Shown here one piece after another: positions 1-11,021 of a stretch of DNA of 64,000 bases (position 1 is its first letter; the number at the start of each line of letters is the position of its first letter). The stretch is taken from contig OX031071.1 in NCBI GenBank assembly GCA_943736015.1, positions 11,318,119 to 11,382,118 on the forward strand. Reading direction: 5' to 3'. The notes beneath the pieces are model-generated. The model was not told the origin of the DNA. It was given only the letters and a program-made list of their open reading frames with translations, and did no database searches. The stretch is from Tridacna crocea (lineage: Eukaryota > Mollusca > Bivalvia > Cardiida > Cardiidae). Position numbers and translations under genes: made by a program.

Positions 1-118
1 GGTTGGGTACAATACTGAATTCTATTCGATGAGTACACTGCAGAACCAGTCTATATTTTGGATGAGGCGAAAGCCGAGTCCAAAATATAGACTGGCTATA
101 GTATTGTACCCGACCATG
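1..118. mobile_element. Palindromic MITE-like element
   Basis: Bases 1-16 pair with 100-115 (15 of 16) and bases 46-62 pair perfectly with 79-95, so the segment folds into a two-stage hairpin. It has no coding capacity. It may extend beyond the left edge of the window. Confidence 0.6.
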
Positions 119-690
119 CTAAATGACCTCTTTATTTCACACTTGCGTATTGACTTTAAAGTAAACGACAAGTACATGCATGTGGTCATTTCATTTTGAA
201 TAATTAGAAAAAAAAAATATCAAAAGAGGGTTTTGAAGTTGCCTTTTTACAACGGATTTCGGTAGACTACTCTTCCGGTCCAATATCGATATTCGGGACT
301 CTAGCCTCTTTTTGAAAAATCCGTATCGGACTCTTGCCTCGTTCTCAAAAATCCGTATCGGACTCTTGCCTCGTTCTCAAAAATACGTATTGGACTCTAC
401 AGCGTCTAATATAGGCTAAGATGTTCTATACTAACGTGGTAGTATTAAAGCGATTTCATTGGACGTTAGATTGTAGGTGTGAAATAATACTCATTTTTAA
501 TCTTAGCAAATTTCTTAGGATAATATTAGTGTTGAAATAGCTGTTTTCTATTACGGGTCCACTACGTTAAACCTTTATCTGTTTGAATAAGTGAAATGAA
601 TCTTTTGGGCTGATAGAAAAAAAAAATGTTGCTATTTCAAAGGCATTTTGTGTATTGGGGAGGGGGAGGTTAAGGTTAAATATGCCCTTA
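119..690. other. Non-coding stretch with a short tandem repeat
   Basis: No exon recognised. Bases 300-400 contain about three tandem copies of a unit of roughly 38 bp built around ATCCGTATCGGACTCTTGCC. Bases 575-650 resemble 17250-17335, so a further unnamed dispersed repeat is present. Confidence 0.5.
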
Positions 691-780
691 ACGGACAGCG
701 TAGATCAAAGATCAGACTGCCCTTTCTGTGCAGTCTGATATTTGATCTACACCGTCATGAAAGGTCAGTGAGTCGCGCTT
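691..780. mobile_element. Short hairpin repeat, GATCAGACTGC family
   Basis: An imperfect hairpin pairs AGATCAAAGATCAGACTGC with GCAGTCTGATATTTGATCT and is followed by a GAGTCGCG motif. Related hairpins occur at about 17835-17915, 20455-20540, 52975-53045 and 60970-61030. Confidence 0.55.
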
Positions 781-814
781 AACAGCTCACGGGTTAATAA
801 AAAAGTATACTCAC

Positions 815-976
815 CGCTTGGACTACCAGGAACACATCTTCTGGCCTTGTTGTCAAAATGCATGTTTGCAGGACATATCTTATAGTAGCGTTTGCCATCG
901 ACACACTGCCAGTAGTGGCTGCTATCCGCGGGATCCGGGTAGTTACCGTCTGATTTACCGTAACAGTTGAATTGTC
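815..976 (-). CDS. Chitin-binding (CBM14/peritrophin-A) exon of a secreted protein
   Basis: Read on the minus strand this is an open exon of 162 nt, bounded by an AG acceptor just above 976 and a GTGAGT donor just below 815. It starts and ends in phase 1, the usual phase for shuffled extracellular domains. The encoded segment has the CBM14 pattern: a cysteine followed by Y-G, an N-Y-P-D-P segment, Y-W-Q-C-V-D-G, then Y-Y-K-I-C-P and F-D-N-K-A-R-R-C-V. CBM14 domains bind chitin in extracellular matrices such as shell, cuticle or peritrophic membrane. The phase-1 signal-peptide exon at 12794-12902 joins in frame, giving Gly at the junction. I infer one gene across an 11.8-kb intron, but other exons could lie between and later exons lie left of the window. 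The domain call is firm; the gene model is moderate. Confidence 0.8.
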
Positions 977-1418
977 CTTAAGTAGACAGAAAAAACAGTG
1001 GGTGGGGAGGGAGAAAATATACTAATGAACCATGCTCTGGCATAAACGTAACTCCGTGATGCAGTATACCAAGTATACCAAGCCAGCCATCACAGTATTT
1101 TAGAATTCACAATGGTCACTTTGGTTTAATAACTTACTTTATTAAACGGTACAATAGTCCTACATACTGACGTCAGTTAGAAACGCATCATCTCCCTCTG
1201 TCGCGTCATATTTCAAATTCAAATTCAGATTCAATGAACTTTATTTCTTCCACAACATACAGTATGGAAATAAAAAAAAATAAATGAATGTCATAGAGAT
1301 AATAATGTGATTGGACCTTGAGAGTATAAGAAGAGAGAGGATAGAAAGTTTAGAGGAAGGGTAACATTTGTCTAAAACGGGAAAATCAGTAAAAGCTTGC
1401 AACAGGTACATATCTTAA
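977..1418. other. Intronic stretch, nothing recognised
   Basis: No coding signal or clear element. A degraded member of the family carrying CCATGCTCTGGC lies at about 1029-1100, and the rest is A/T-rich. Confidence 0.4.
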
Positions 1419-1512
1419 CTCTTTACCAAACATCAAAATTTTGGACTAGTCCAAACTGAAGGCATTGGCAGATGACAAAATAAATGTGAATCACAACTTG
1501 AAATCAGGCTGC
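1419..1512 (-). mobile_element. hpA fragment (outer arm only)
   Basis: Matches the arm of hpA that carries the ACTGGTCCAAATTGAAAGCA stretch and stops before the hairpin core. Confidence 0.65.
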
Positions 1513-2296
1513 ACTGCATATGATGTATAGATAAAGTGCATTTTGATCTGAAATAGAGTTAAAAATAGCAGAGATAATCACAGGAAGAAGTACAATTAAT
1601 TACAGCAATATTGATAACTATAATAAGATTTAGTGATGGACAAAATCAACGTATATATAGACTGGTGTGTACAGCCAGTCACAACTTAATACTACGCTAA
1701 TTACAACAATAAACTTCTGAAATACACAAATCGTGTCATCCGTATAACGGATACCGTAACTGATTTTCCATTGGACCAGGTACCGTGATATTTTAGGTTC
1801 ATCCGGATCATTCGCGTGCTGCACGCTTTTTTCCTGAGAACGTTCTAGTTGAGTCAGTCAATGAAGACATTCTACTCGTTTGTAAAACGTAAAATTTTGT
1901 TGTCAAGAAAATGTGTACATGTGGTGAAACGAAGAATATTTGGACTATGGTTAAAGGTAAGGTTTTTTTGTTCCTATTTTAGACTAGTCTTATTTCGTTT
2001 ATAACTCAAGTGTAAACTGTGCATGGCTATGTTGCTTACAATATGTGTTATTAATGGAGTTACTTGATCTACTCCTGTCAGATTGACCCAAATTAGCGTG
2101 AGCGGCGGTGGAAACGGGTAAATCCGTTTAGTGCCTACAGTGCAAACAAGATCAGACTACAAGTAATATGCCATCCGATCAGGAACTCACAATGCGTGCA
2201 TTAAACAGGTTCTAGTAAGATAACTAATCACATTTCTACAACATAGATCTAAATTACTTTTAGCTAAACAATGATGAAATTAGGTGTGATCAACTA
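1513..2296. other. Non-coding stretch, nothing recognised
   Basis: Neither strand shows an exon with convincing homology. The short open frames here lack recognisable motifs. Confidence 0.4.
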
Positions 2297-2500
2297 CAAC
2301 CCTTTACCACACAATCTCAGATTTTATATGATGACGAGAAAGAGGCCATAATTTGAGAGGGAGAAAACGCTAGCAACTAGTCTTTTCTCCCTCTAACACA
2401 GTATTCCACTTTGCCTAAAAGTTTTTTGTCGTTCTAGCGGAATCTCTTCTGATGTTTGCAAATGCCAACCAAGTTGGGCAAGTCGGAAGTTCTGTCGTCT
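2297..2500 (+). mobile_element. Strongly diverged hpA element
   Basis: The outer arms and a decayed hairpin (GGGAGAAAA against TTTTCTCCC) remain, but many substitutions separate it from other copies. It is probably an old insertion. Confidence 0.5.
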
Positions 2501-2566
2501 GCCAAAGGAACAACTGCTTTCAGCATAACCAATATCAAATAGCACATGATGTGCAATATGAACTTA

Positions 2567-2736
2567 ATTTTCTACCAAACGACAAAATCTCAGACTGGTC
2601 CTAATTGAAAGCATTGTGCAGATAACTGAAAAAATCAAACTTGATCTGGGGAGGGTAGGAAACATTGCCCACAATGCCTTCAAAAGGCTTCTCTCCAAGG
2701 GTCGTCGAGAGTCGGGATTGTGTGGTAATGGGTTAA
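2567..2736 (-). mobile_element. hpA element with its hairpin core deleted
   Basis: Both outer arms are present and it ends in GGTAATGGGTTAA. The central palindrome is reduced to about 20 bp (ATTGCCCACAAT). Confidence 0.75.
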
Positions 2737-3740
2737 GCCATGCTGTGTCGTGTATCATGTACTCAAAAGGGTAGCTAATTACAAATGCACAACAAATTAA
2801 ATACTCAAAATAAACAATAATGGAAAATAAATAGACACATGTTGCATCTAACAGTGTATATACAATCGGGCTGCACATTAGGTGAACAATGATGCTACTT
2901 AAATTATTTCAACATGTATCTATTACTGCACACACACACACACACACCCACACACCACACACACACACAGAGCTTATAGTATATATATTATCATGCTGCA
3001 TACACCGTGCCAGCTGACCCAAAATCTGCACTCTTACAGATGAGTGACTATTAATTTTGGAATTGTGATTTAGTTGAATAGAGACAACAGTGAATCGGGT
3101 CAAATGCTCACAGTATAGACAGTATCAGGCTGCACTGCATATGCTGTGGTCAAAGATCAAAGCTATGTATTTGTCAAATCCTTAATTAGTACTTATTTGC
3201 ATATGTAATCAAGGTCAACAATGATAACATTATGACTGAATAGATACTCACAGTGCAGACAATGTAAGGCTGCACAAACGTTCCGCCCAACCACAAACCC
3301 ACACTGTAAGCGTTTTTCTCAAAGGATTATTGTTTATGTTTGTACTAAGAAAGAAAAAAACAGTGACAATAGTGGATAAGATAAAAAGGGCACAGTGAAA
3401 ATATTACATGAATGCAGTTCACTTGATATGCTGCCTTATCTACTGGCTGCATCAAGCCAAATTTTTATGAATGACCATTTACTTTGGTAGAACAATATTT
3501 AGTATGGGATACTCCATATTAACAAAATTAGCAATGGGTCAGATAAACAAATGCTGCTCACGAATTTAACATCGAATGCATGGTTTTGTAGTTAAGAAAT
3601 GGACTTTGTCAATATTTCTACACATATTACATGACACAGACGTTTAGCTAAACATTACACAAATTTAACAGCGATTTCAACAAACTCACCCCGTAATTAT
3701 TCATCAATAACGTGTATGGCCTCCTTGACTTGCTATCAGT
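2737..3740. other. Intronic stretch with a CA microsatellite
   Basis: A CA/AC-rich simple repeat lies at about 2929-2969. No exon or element was otherwise recognised. Confidence 0.45.
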
Positions 3741-3803
3741 GCCAGTGTAATGTAGAGAAATGGGTCATTTTGTAGGAGAGGGCCATTTCTCTGCATTACA
3801 CCG
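3741..3803. mobile_element. Minimal palindromic element made of two inverted ends
   Basis: The two 23-bp halves, starting GCCAGTGTAATG and ending CATTACACCGGC, are near-perfect inverted repeats around an 18-bp spacer. The same ends bound the longer element at 13411-13587. Confidence 0.65.
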
Positions 3804-3814
3804 GCAGTCGCCGT

Positions 3815-4440
3815 CCCATGGACCCACACAGATTACGCAGGAGATAGCGTGGAATGCGAGCCCACTCTTCACGAAGAGCATTTGTCAATTCTTAGATGTT
3901 TTGCGGCTGTGGGTTACGTCGACGTAAACTATGTCCAAGGATGTCCCACATGTGTACGATTAGGTTACAATCGGGGGAGTTACCAGACCATGTCAGCACG
4001 ACAATATTATTGGCCATGAGAAAGTTTCTGGTAAATCTGGCCGTGTGGGAGCGCGCATTGTCATGTTGAAATGTAAGGCTACGGCATTGCTGAAACATGG
4101 GAACGACCACAGGACGAAAAACTTGGTTTACATACCGTCTGCCATTTAAAATACCATTAATAACCGCTAGATCAGTTCTAAATGTTTGGTTTCTTGCTGC
4201 CTAAACCTTTATACCACCACCAACAAAACGGTTGTGTTCCAGAACACAACTATGGGTGTACCCTTCATTACGTCGACGGTAAACGCAGACTCCTCCTTCG
4301 GCACAGGAGAAGTTAAAACAGGATTCATCACTGAAGGCCACATCGCGCCAACGTCTGCTGTTGTTTCGAGGCCACTGCCGACGTTCCCGACGGTGATGGT
4401 CAGTTAGCACATCACCGCGGTTCAACCGCCTGCACAATAT
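3815..4440 (-). pseudogene. Tc1/mariner-type transposase relic (catalytic region)
   Basis: Minus-strand reading gives a Tc1-like DDE transposase from just before the first catalytic aspartate, in the motif F-S-D-E-S. It continues through the second, in H-D-N-A-R-S-H-T-A-R, to the S-P-D-x-N motif ahead of H-M-W-D-I-L-G. These motifs are diagnostic of Tc1/mariner enzymes, which cut and paste DNA at TA sites. The N-terminal DNA-binding part is missing. A TAG stop near 4200 and a TAA stop near 3891 interrupt an otherwise single frame. The third acidic residue, normally Glu in the P-I-E-H context, is Val (L-I-V-H), so the copy is dead. A shorter relic of the same family lies at 10096-10222. Confidence 0.85.
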
Positions 4441-4454
4441 TCCATGCTCCCGTA

Positions 4455-4860
4455 GAGAGAAGAAGAATTTTTAAGAATTTCTTCATTTCTGTATAGTGCA
4501 AGTAGCCCCTATTCACCAGAGCCATGATCCTCGAAGGATCAAAATTTCGCGAACATTTTTTAAAAAGGTCACCCAAGGAACATCTCTGTGAAATTATTTT
4601 AAAATCTGGCCGGCGGTTTTAGAGAAGTAGACTTTTAAAGAATTTCTTAGAAAATTCCATTTGGTTGCCATGGCAACCAGAGTTTTTGACGGAATCAAAT
4701 TCTGCCAGAGGACCGCCTAAGGAACATTCCAGCCAAGTTTGGTCCAAATTGACCTAGCGGTTTAGGAGGAGTTGATGTTTAAAGAATTGTTGACGACGCA
4801 CGACAGACGACGCACGATAGACGACGGACACCGGGTGATCCTAAAGGCTGACCTAGGTTG
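4455..4860 (-). mobile_element. Fragment of a HINE/pearl-like repeat, reverse orientation
   Basis: The sequence includes GGTTGCCATGGCAACC, the GCGGTTTAGGAGGAG motif and repeated ACGACGCACGA/ACGACGGACA units. These are the reverse complement of the head of the larger elements at 6149 and 7158. Confidence 0.55.
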
Positions 4861-4954
4861 ATACTTTTCGCAAATGCCTTCTGCCCAATGTTCATAGAGC
4901 ATGGCTCATATATGATAGAGGATAAAAATAGGACCAATCATTTCATTTCATGAT

Positions 4955-4983
4955 AATGATGATGATGATAATGATGATGATAC
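4955..4983. repeat. ATG/ATA microsatellite
   Basis: A short run of (A)TGATGATG-type repeats. Confidence 0.7.
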
Positions 4984-5029
4984 ATAGTACACATTTTCCA
5001 GCGTTCCAAATCAAATAAAACTGTTTTCT

Positions 5030-5328
5030 CCTGCAACTATTGAGAAAGTACGAAAGGATACAACACGAAAGCTTACAATGGTCAAAATCAAGGTAAAAGG
5101 TTTTTCAAAAAACACGTATAAATAACGTGAATTTAAAACACGTAAAAAAAAAAGGCGCATTAACGCGAAAGACCTCATAATAACGTGTTTTAAAACACGT
5201 AATAACATGTTTAAAAGTTGTAGTAACGCAAGAACTATCATGTTTGAAAAACGTAATAACGCAGAAAAATGTACCACTAACGTGAAAAAATCTCGTTATA
5301 ACTAGCTTTCGTACACGTAGAACCGTGT
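5030..5328. repeat. Degenerate ACGTTATTACG palindromic satellite, segment 1
   Basis: Short related words such as TAACGTGTTTTAAAACACGT recur on both strands with no coding pattern. The same texture resumes at 5559-5640, 5985-6148 and 9032-9230, which suggests one array split by later insertions. Confidence 0.55.
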
Positions 5329-5558
5329 TTAACCCATTACCACACAATCCCTACTTTTGACGCCCCTGAGAAAGAAGCCTTTTGAAAACACTGTAGGAAA
5401 AGGAGAAAATGCTGGTAACCAGCATTTTCTCCTTTTCCTACAGTGTTTTCTACCCTTCCCAGAACAAATTCCAATTTTTCAGTCGCGTTTATTTTGTCAT
5501 CTGCAAATGCTTTCATTTTTGAACCAGTCTAAAATTTTGTCGTGTGGTAATGGGTTAA
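5329..5558 (+). mobile_element. hpA element, complete; family description
   Basis: This is a clean copy of the dominant repeat. TTAA stands at both ends, followed inwards by CCCATTACCA and ending TGGTAATGGG. The left arm carries CCCTACTTTTGACGCCCCTG and the right arm TCATCTGCAAATGCTTT. The centre is a near-perfect palindrome of about 68 bp running from GAAAACACTGT to ACAGTGTTTTC, with the loop CTGGTAACCAG. There is no coding capacity. TTAA at both ends together with CCC/GGG termini resembles piggyBac-type target duplication; assignment to that superfamily is inference. Confidence 0.85.
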
Positions 5559-5654
5559 AAGTTGCAGTAATGCGAATCGAAAACTCACAGTAACGTCTCT
5601 TTTTTTTTTAATTTACTGTTTTCATTATGGTTGAGTACTGCGAAGTCCAGTCAT

Positions 5655-5971
5655 ATGAAAAAACTTGGTAAAGGTTTACTAGGATGTGCTACATAGCTCT
5701 ACGCCTTTTAGTTTCAGAGAAGAAGATTTTCAAATATTTTGCAATTTTTCCTTTTAGTTGCCATGGAAACTAGAGTTATAGATTGAATTCAATCTCATGA
5801 ACAACTTTGGTAGAGCTTCACCCAAAGAACATCCCTGCCATGTTTCATCAAGATTTGCCCAGTGGTTTAGGAGGAGAAGATATTTAAAGAAATTGTGGAC
5901 GACGCACGATGGACGACGGACATTGGGCGATCACAAAAGCTCATCTTGAGCAATTCGTGCTCAGGTGAGCT
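5655..5971 (-). mobile_element. HINE/pearl-like fragment, reverse orientation
   Basis: It contains ACGACGCACGATGGACGACG and ends in a hairpin of GAGCAATTCGTGCTCAGG type followed by TGAGCT. This mirrors the start of the elements at 6149 and 7158. Confidence 0.6.
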
Positions 5972-6148
5972 AAAAAAGTTTTGGCGAATTTTCGATTCCT
6001 GTCACTACGACTTTTAAACGCGCTATTACGAGATTTTTTTCACGTAAGTACGCTTTTTTTTTTTTGCGTTGTTACGTATTTTGAATTCACTTTCTTACGA
6101 GATTTTTCGCGTTACTGAGACTTTTAAACGCTTTATTACATTTTTAGC

Positions 6149-7150
6149 TCACCTGAGCACATAGTGCTCAGGGTGAGCTATTGTGATCGATCGTTGTCCG
6201 GCGTCCGTCAGTCCGTGTGTCCGTCCGTCCGTCCGTGAACAATTACTTAAAAATTCTTCTCCTCTGAAACCGCCCAACAGATTTCAGTGAAACTTCACAG
6301 AAATGATCCTTAGGTGATGCACTTTCAAAATACTTCAAAGATTTGAATTCCATGGAGAACTCTGGTTGCCATGGCAACCGAGAGAAAAAACTTTAAAAAT
6401 CTTCTTGTCCCAAACCGTAAGGGCTAGAGCTCTCATATTTTGCATGTAGCATCATCTAGTGACCCTCTATTAAAATACTTTAAATAATGGCCCTAGTGTG
6501 GAAATTGGCCATATGTTGTGGGTTCTCCGATTCCACATAGAGATAAAGAAGGAAATCTGTAAAAAACTTTATGTCCCAAACCTTAAGGACTAGAGCTTTC
6601 ATATTTGGCATGCAGCATCATCTAGTGGCCCTCTACCAAAATACTTCAAATTATGGCCCTAGTGTTGAAAATGGCCCTATGTTGTGGGTTCTTGGATTTC
6701 ACATAGAGATAAAGAAGGAAATCTTTAAAAATCTTCTTGTCCCAAACCATAAAGGCTAGAGCTCTCATATATGGCATGTAGTATCATCTAGTGGCCCCCT
6801 ATTAAAATACTTCAAATAATGGCCCTAGTATGGAAATTGGCCCTATGTTGTGGGTTCTCGGATTTCACATAGAGATAAAGAAGGAAATCTTCAAAAATCT
6901 TCTTGTCCCAAACCTTAAGGGCTAGAGCTTTCATATTTGGCACGTAGCATCATCTAGTGGCCCTCTACCAAAATACTTCAAATTATGGCCCTAGTGTTGA
7001 AAATAGCCCCATGTTGTGGGTTCCTGGATTTCACATAGAGGTAAAGAAGGAAATCTTTAACTATACTAGCTAGGGTTATGAAATTTCATGGGTGGATAGA
7101 TCTCATCAAGGGGGAGTGCAGTGCACAGGAATCATAACTCCTGCTCCCTT
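6149..7150 (+). mobile_element. Helentron/HINE (pearl)-like minisatellite element, copy 1
   Basis: It opens with a hairpin (GCTCACCTGAGCAC against GTGCTCAGGGTGAGC), then a GTCCGTCC microsatellite at about 6205-6237, then a GTTGCCATGGCAAC motif. About four tandem units of 165-175 bp follow, from about 6400. Each unit contains GGGCTAGAGCT, TCATCTAGTGGCCCTCTA and TTTCACATAGAGATAAAGAA. A subterminal head plus internal minisatellite is the layout known for bivalve pearl elements and other HINEs. There is no coding capacity. Confidence 0.65.
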
Positions 7151-7157
7151 AATTTTT

Positions 7158-9031
7158 AGCTCACCTGAGCATGAAGTGCTCAAGGTGAGCTATTGTGATT
7201 GATCAATGTCCGTCGTTCGTCCGTCTGTCTGTCCGTCCGTTCACAATTACAAAAAAATCTTCTCCTCCTAAACTAACAATCAGATTTCAGTCAAACTTCA
7301 CAGAAATGATCCCTAGATGATGCACTTTCAAAATACTTCAAAGATTTGAATTCCATGTAGAACTCTGGTTGCTATGGCAACAGAGTGAAAAAACTTTAAA
7401 AATCTTCTCGTCAAAAACTGTAAGGGCTAGAGCTTTCATATTTGGCATGTAGCATCATCTAATGGCCCTCTACCAAAATACTTCAAATTGTGGCTCTAGT
7501 CTTGAAATTGGCCCTTTGCTGTGGGTTCTCATATTTCACATAGAGATAAAGAAGGAAATATTAGAAAATCTCCTTCTCCCAAACCGTAAGGGCTAGAGCT
7601 CTCATAATTTGCATGTAGCATCATCTAGTGGCCCTCTACTGAAATACTTCAAATTATCACCTTAGTGTGGAAATTGGTCCTATGTTGTGGGGTCTCGGAT
7701 TTCACAAAGAAATAAAGAAGGAAATCTCAGAAAATGTTCTTGTCCCAAACCGTAAGGGCTAGAGCTTTCATATTTGGCATGCAGCATCATCTAGTGACCC
7801 TCTACCAAAATACTTCAAATTAAGGCCCTGGTGTGAAATTAAACCTATGTTGTTGGTCTTGGATTTCACATAAAGACAAGGAAGGAAATCTTTAAAAACC
7901 TTCTTGTGCAAATGGTAAAGGCCAGAGCTTTCATATTTGGCATGTAGCATCATCTAGTAGCCCTCTACCAATTTTCGTCAAATTATGTCCCTGATGTAAA
8001 GAATTTGCCCTATTTTGTGGGTCTCGGATTTCACATAGCGATAAAGAAGGAAATCTTAGAAAATTTTCTTGTACCAAACCGTAATGGCCAGAGCTTTCAT
8101 ATTTGGCATATAGCATCATCTAGTGGCTTTCTATCAACATACCTCAAATTATGGCCCTATGTTGTAGGTTCCCGGATTTCACATAGCGATAAAGAAGGAA
8201 ATCTTAGAAAATCTTCTTCTCCCAAACCATAAGGGCTAGAGCTTTCATATTTGGCATATAGCATCATCTAGTGGCTTTCTATCAACATACCTTGAATTAT
8301 GGCCCTATGTTGTAGGTTCCCGGATTTCACATCGCGATAAAGGAGGAAATCTTAGAAAATCTTCTTCTCCCAAACCATAAGGGCTAGAGCTTTCATATTT
8401 GGCATGTAGCATCATCTAGTGGCCCTCTACTAAAATACTTCAAATTATGGTCCTGGTGTGAAAGTTAGCCCTATGTTGTTGGTCTCAGATTTCACATAAA
8501 GATAAAGAGGGAAATGTTTAAAAGTGTTCTTGTGAGCACTCTTGAGACCACATTTCTTGCTAAGCTGAATTGAAAATTGGTTAGAATGTTTTTCTCAATA
8601 AAATCTCACATGAGTCTGCATTGAATGCTTGTTTGGAATATAACTTTGTCATCTCAAGTCGGAACGAATTCAAAATTGGTATGCATGTTTGTTGTGATAT
8701 TACTGAGTACTCGGTTCAAGAACAATAACTCTACTTAGCGTGGATTTTGAGAAATTCCACTTTGATCTTTATTTTAATAGTATTGTTTGCTTGTCCAGAG
8801 TGGAATTTTGAAGTCTCAAGTCAAATTGTCTGTTGCATTGCCAGCCCTTTGCAACTACTATACCTCCTATACAACTGGTGGTGGGATTGCATATCTTTCG
8901 ACAATTTGCCGCTCTTTTTTCATCATCATTAGCCCTTGAACCTCAGTATTTGGTAATTATAGTCTTTGTTGTAGACCTTTGCTGCTTAGTACTCAGGTGA
9001 GCGATATAGGACCATCATGGTCCTCTTGTTT
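7158..9031 (+). mobile_element. Helentron/HINE (pearl)-like minisatellite element, copy 2
   Basis: The head matches copy 1: the GCTCACCTGAGCA hairpin followed by GTCCGT repeats. About seven tandem units of 145-175 bp follow. After about 8540 the sequence is non-repetitive and ends in ACTCAGGTGAGC, then a small hairpin (GGACCATCATGGTCC) and CTCTTGTTT. A short palindrome close to the 3' end is typical of Helitron-type elements. A reverse copy of this tail (ACAAGAGGACCATGAT) lies at about 20649-20664. Confidence 0.65.
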
Positions 9032-9230
9032 AAAACGCTATCACAAAATTTTTTTGAGTTAGTGCAACTTTGTTTAGGTTGTTATATGTTTTAAATTCGC
9101 GTTGTAACGTCTTTTAAAACACATTATTACGAGATTTTTCGCCTAGGTGCAACTTTCTTTTTGCCTTAAAAGGTGTTTTGAATTTACGTTATAAGGTGTT
9201 TTTGATAAAAATATTTTACCTTCTTTTTGA
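9032..9230. repeat. Degenerate ACGTTATTACG satellite, continuation after insertions
   Basis: Words such as CACATTATTACGAGATTTTTCG recur, matching the texture of 5985-6148. The 6149-9031 elements appear inserted into this array. Confidence 0.5.
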
Positions 9231-10095
9231 CCTCTGTAAGGCTTCGTATGCAGCCTTTCGTAAAAAAGTGATACTTTTCCGAAATCGTTTTCGCTTCCAT
9301 ATTTCTATGTTTTTAAAGTAAAGTATATGCGACTTTGAAGTGAGTGTAATAATGTATGAAAGGAATGTATTTAGCATTGACCACTTTCATATACAACTGT
9401 GACTATAAAATTGTTACAAACAACTTAATATCGTTACTTTCTGAAACAAATTGAGAAGACAAGGCCTATTAGACAAATCCGCCCACGCCCTCTCTCCTTC
9501 TCTCTCTCTCTCTGTCTCTCTCCTTTGCTCTCTCACCATTTTTTCACGATGAGTGTCTGATTCTGACAGCTCAATAAAATTGGGGAGAGAAATAAAGAAC
9601 CCCAGATCGCCTGAATACATGCCCAATAAGATTAGGCCTATTGATAGAAAAAAAAAGGTTCAGCGTGTTTTAGAATTGTATTGCCATTCAAGTACTCATA
9701 TTTATCAAACTGCACATCTAAACCGACCTATATCAATAGGGATCTACATGTAGTTGCAGAAAACAGTGTAAATTGTGACTTAACTGAAAGATACACGTAC
9801 TTATCTCATTGATAGAATACAATGTGAGAAAAGGAAAAACATGCCCAATGTTTTGCTTAGCATTCTACATCAGTTTATTCAAATAAGGAAATATTTTGTA
9901 CAGAGTGTAAACAGACACTTGTTCTTTTGGGTGTATTGTATTCCTGTAGAATTTACTATTTAGCGTCTAACTAATTACATAAACCGATGTCTATAGATGT
10001 ACAGCTTATTTGAATATACAATCGGTCGTGCATATTGATGATTTTTGTGTTTATTAACGATGACGAACCTATGACTTTGACTACGATAATTAATC
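9231..10095. other. Intronic stretch with a CT microsatellite
   Basis: A CT-rich run lies at about 9490-9535. No exon or element was recognised elsewhere. Confidence 0.45.
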
Positions 10096-10222
10096 ATTCT
10101 AGCCGGTCGTGGGAGCGCGCATTGCCATGTTGAAATGTACGGCTACGGCGTTGCTGAAACATAGGAACGACCACAGGTCGAAAAACTTGGTTTACATACC
10201 GTCTGCCATTTAAATTACCATT
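10096..10222 (-). pseudogene. Short Tc1-type transposase relic, second copy
   Basis: Nearly the same translation as 4080-4170: N-G-R-R-Y-V-N-Q-V-F-R-P-V-V-V-P, then the second catalytic block, where Asp is replaced (H-G-N-A-R). Only about 40 codons survive. Confidence 0.75.
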
Positions 10223-11021
10223 CACCAGAATGATAAAATTGTTTACTGTAACAGGAATCCATACGCTTACCGTATTTTCAGCTCGAGAGCTGGATCGTTG
10301 TGTAGAATTTAGGAGCATATTGCGTTGTAATGCAAAAATGGACAAATGTTATTTAATAACTGCAATTTGATTTTTTTTTCGATTTATAGTTGTGAGGATA
10401 ACATCATATTGGTCATCTGACGCTGCAAGCACTCCAGAATATCGAGTGTATATGTTTTCCAAAGGTTTTTGGAGACTCCAAGTAGTGTTTTTTCCAGAAA
10501 TCGTATTCGCCGACGGAACTATGTCGGATTAAACGTCTTTAACAAACGATTAACTGCCAAAAGAAGTACAGATTAACGTGCACTGACATCCCGGACATTC
10601 CGTGCAACAACCTGCGACTGTATGTCTATTTAATAACGTGTAAAAATGTTTTTGTGGTTACCTTGTGGAATCTTATGGTGCAGCCATGTTTTTTACTGTA
10701 GCAGAAACGTTAAATTGATAGGAGCAGCAACGTTGACCGGGAGCAAGTACGTAAGGTCTCTCCAGTTTGTTATTAAGCGTGGTTTATCAATTCCGATTGA
10801 AGTTTTCACCGACAGATAAACAGATTTGAATAACTTTATCGAGGTTGTTTATGTCGTTGCTAAACGACTGACAGTGGCGGGCAATGTTTAAGATCACGTG
10901 ATTCGCAGTTCAAATGGAAACAACCGTTATATGGACGAAGTTAGATGTAGGTACGGAGTCGGCCGAGTTGTGACGAGTAGATAAGGTGCATCAGTCGGTT
11001 GCTAGACATAATTGGATTTGA
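10223..11021. other. Non-coding stretch, nothing recognised
   Basis: No exon or repeat boundary could be supported here. Confidence 0.35.

Noticed and set aside
4186-4407. Plus-strand open frame of 73 codons
   Set aside because: It is the antisense of the Tc1-type transposase relic and has no motif of its own.
7768-8232. Several open frames of 60-75 codons in the 6-9 kb array
   Set aside because: They follow the minisatellite period, so they are repeats read in a frame, not proteins.
9490-9535. Possible promoter polypyrimidine tract
   Set aside because: A simple CT microsatellite with no gene start nearby.
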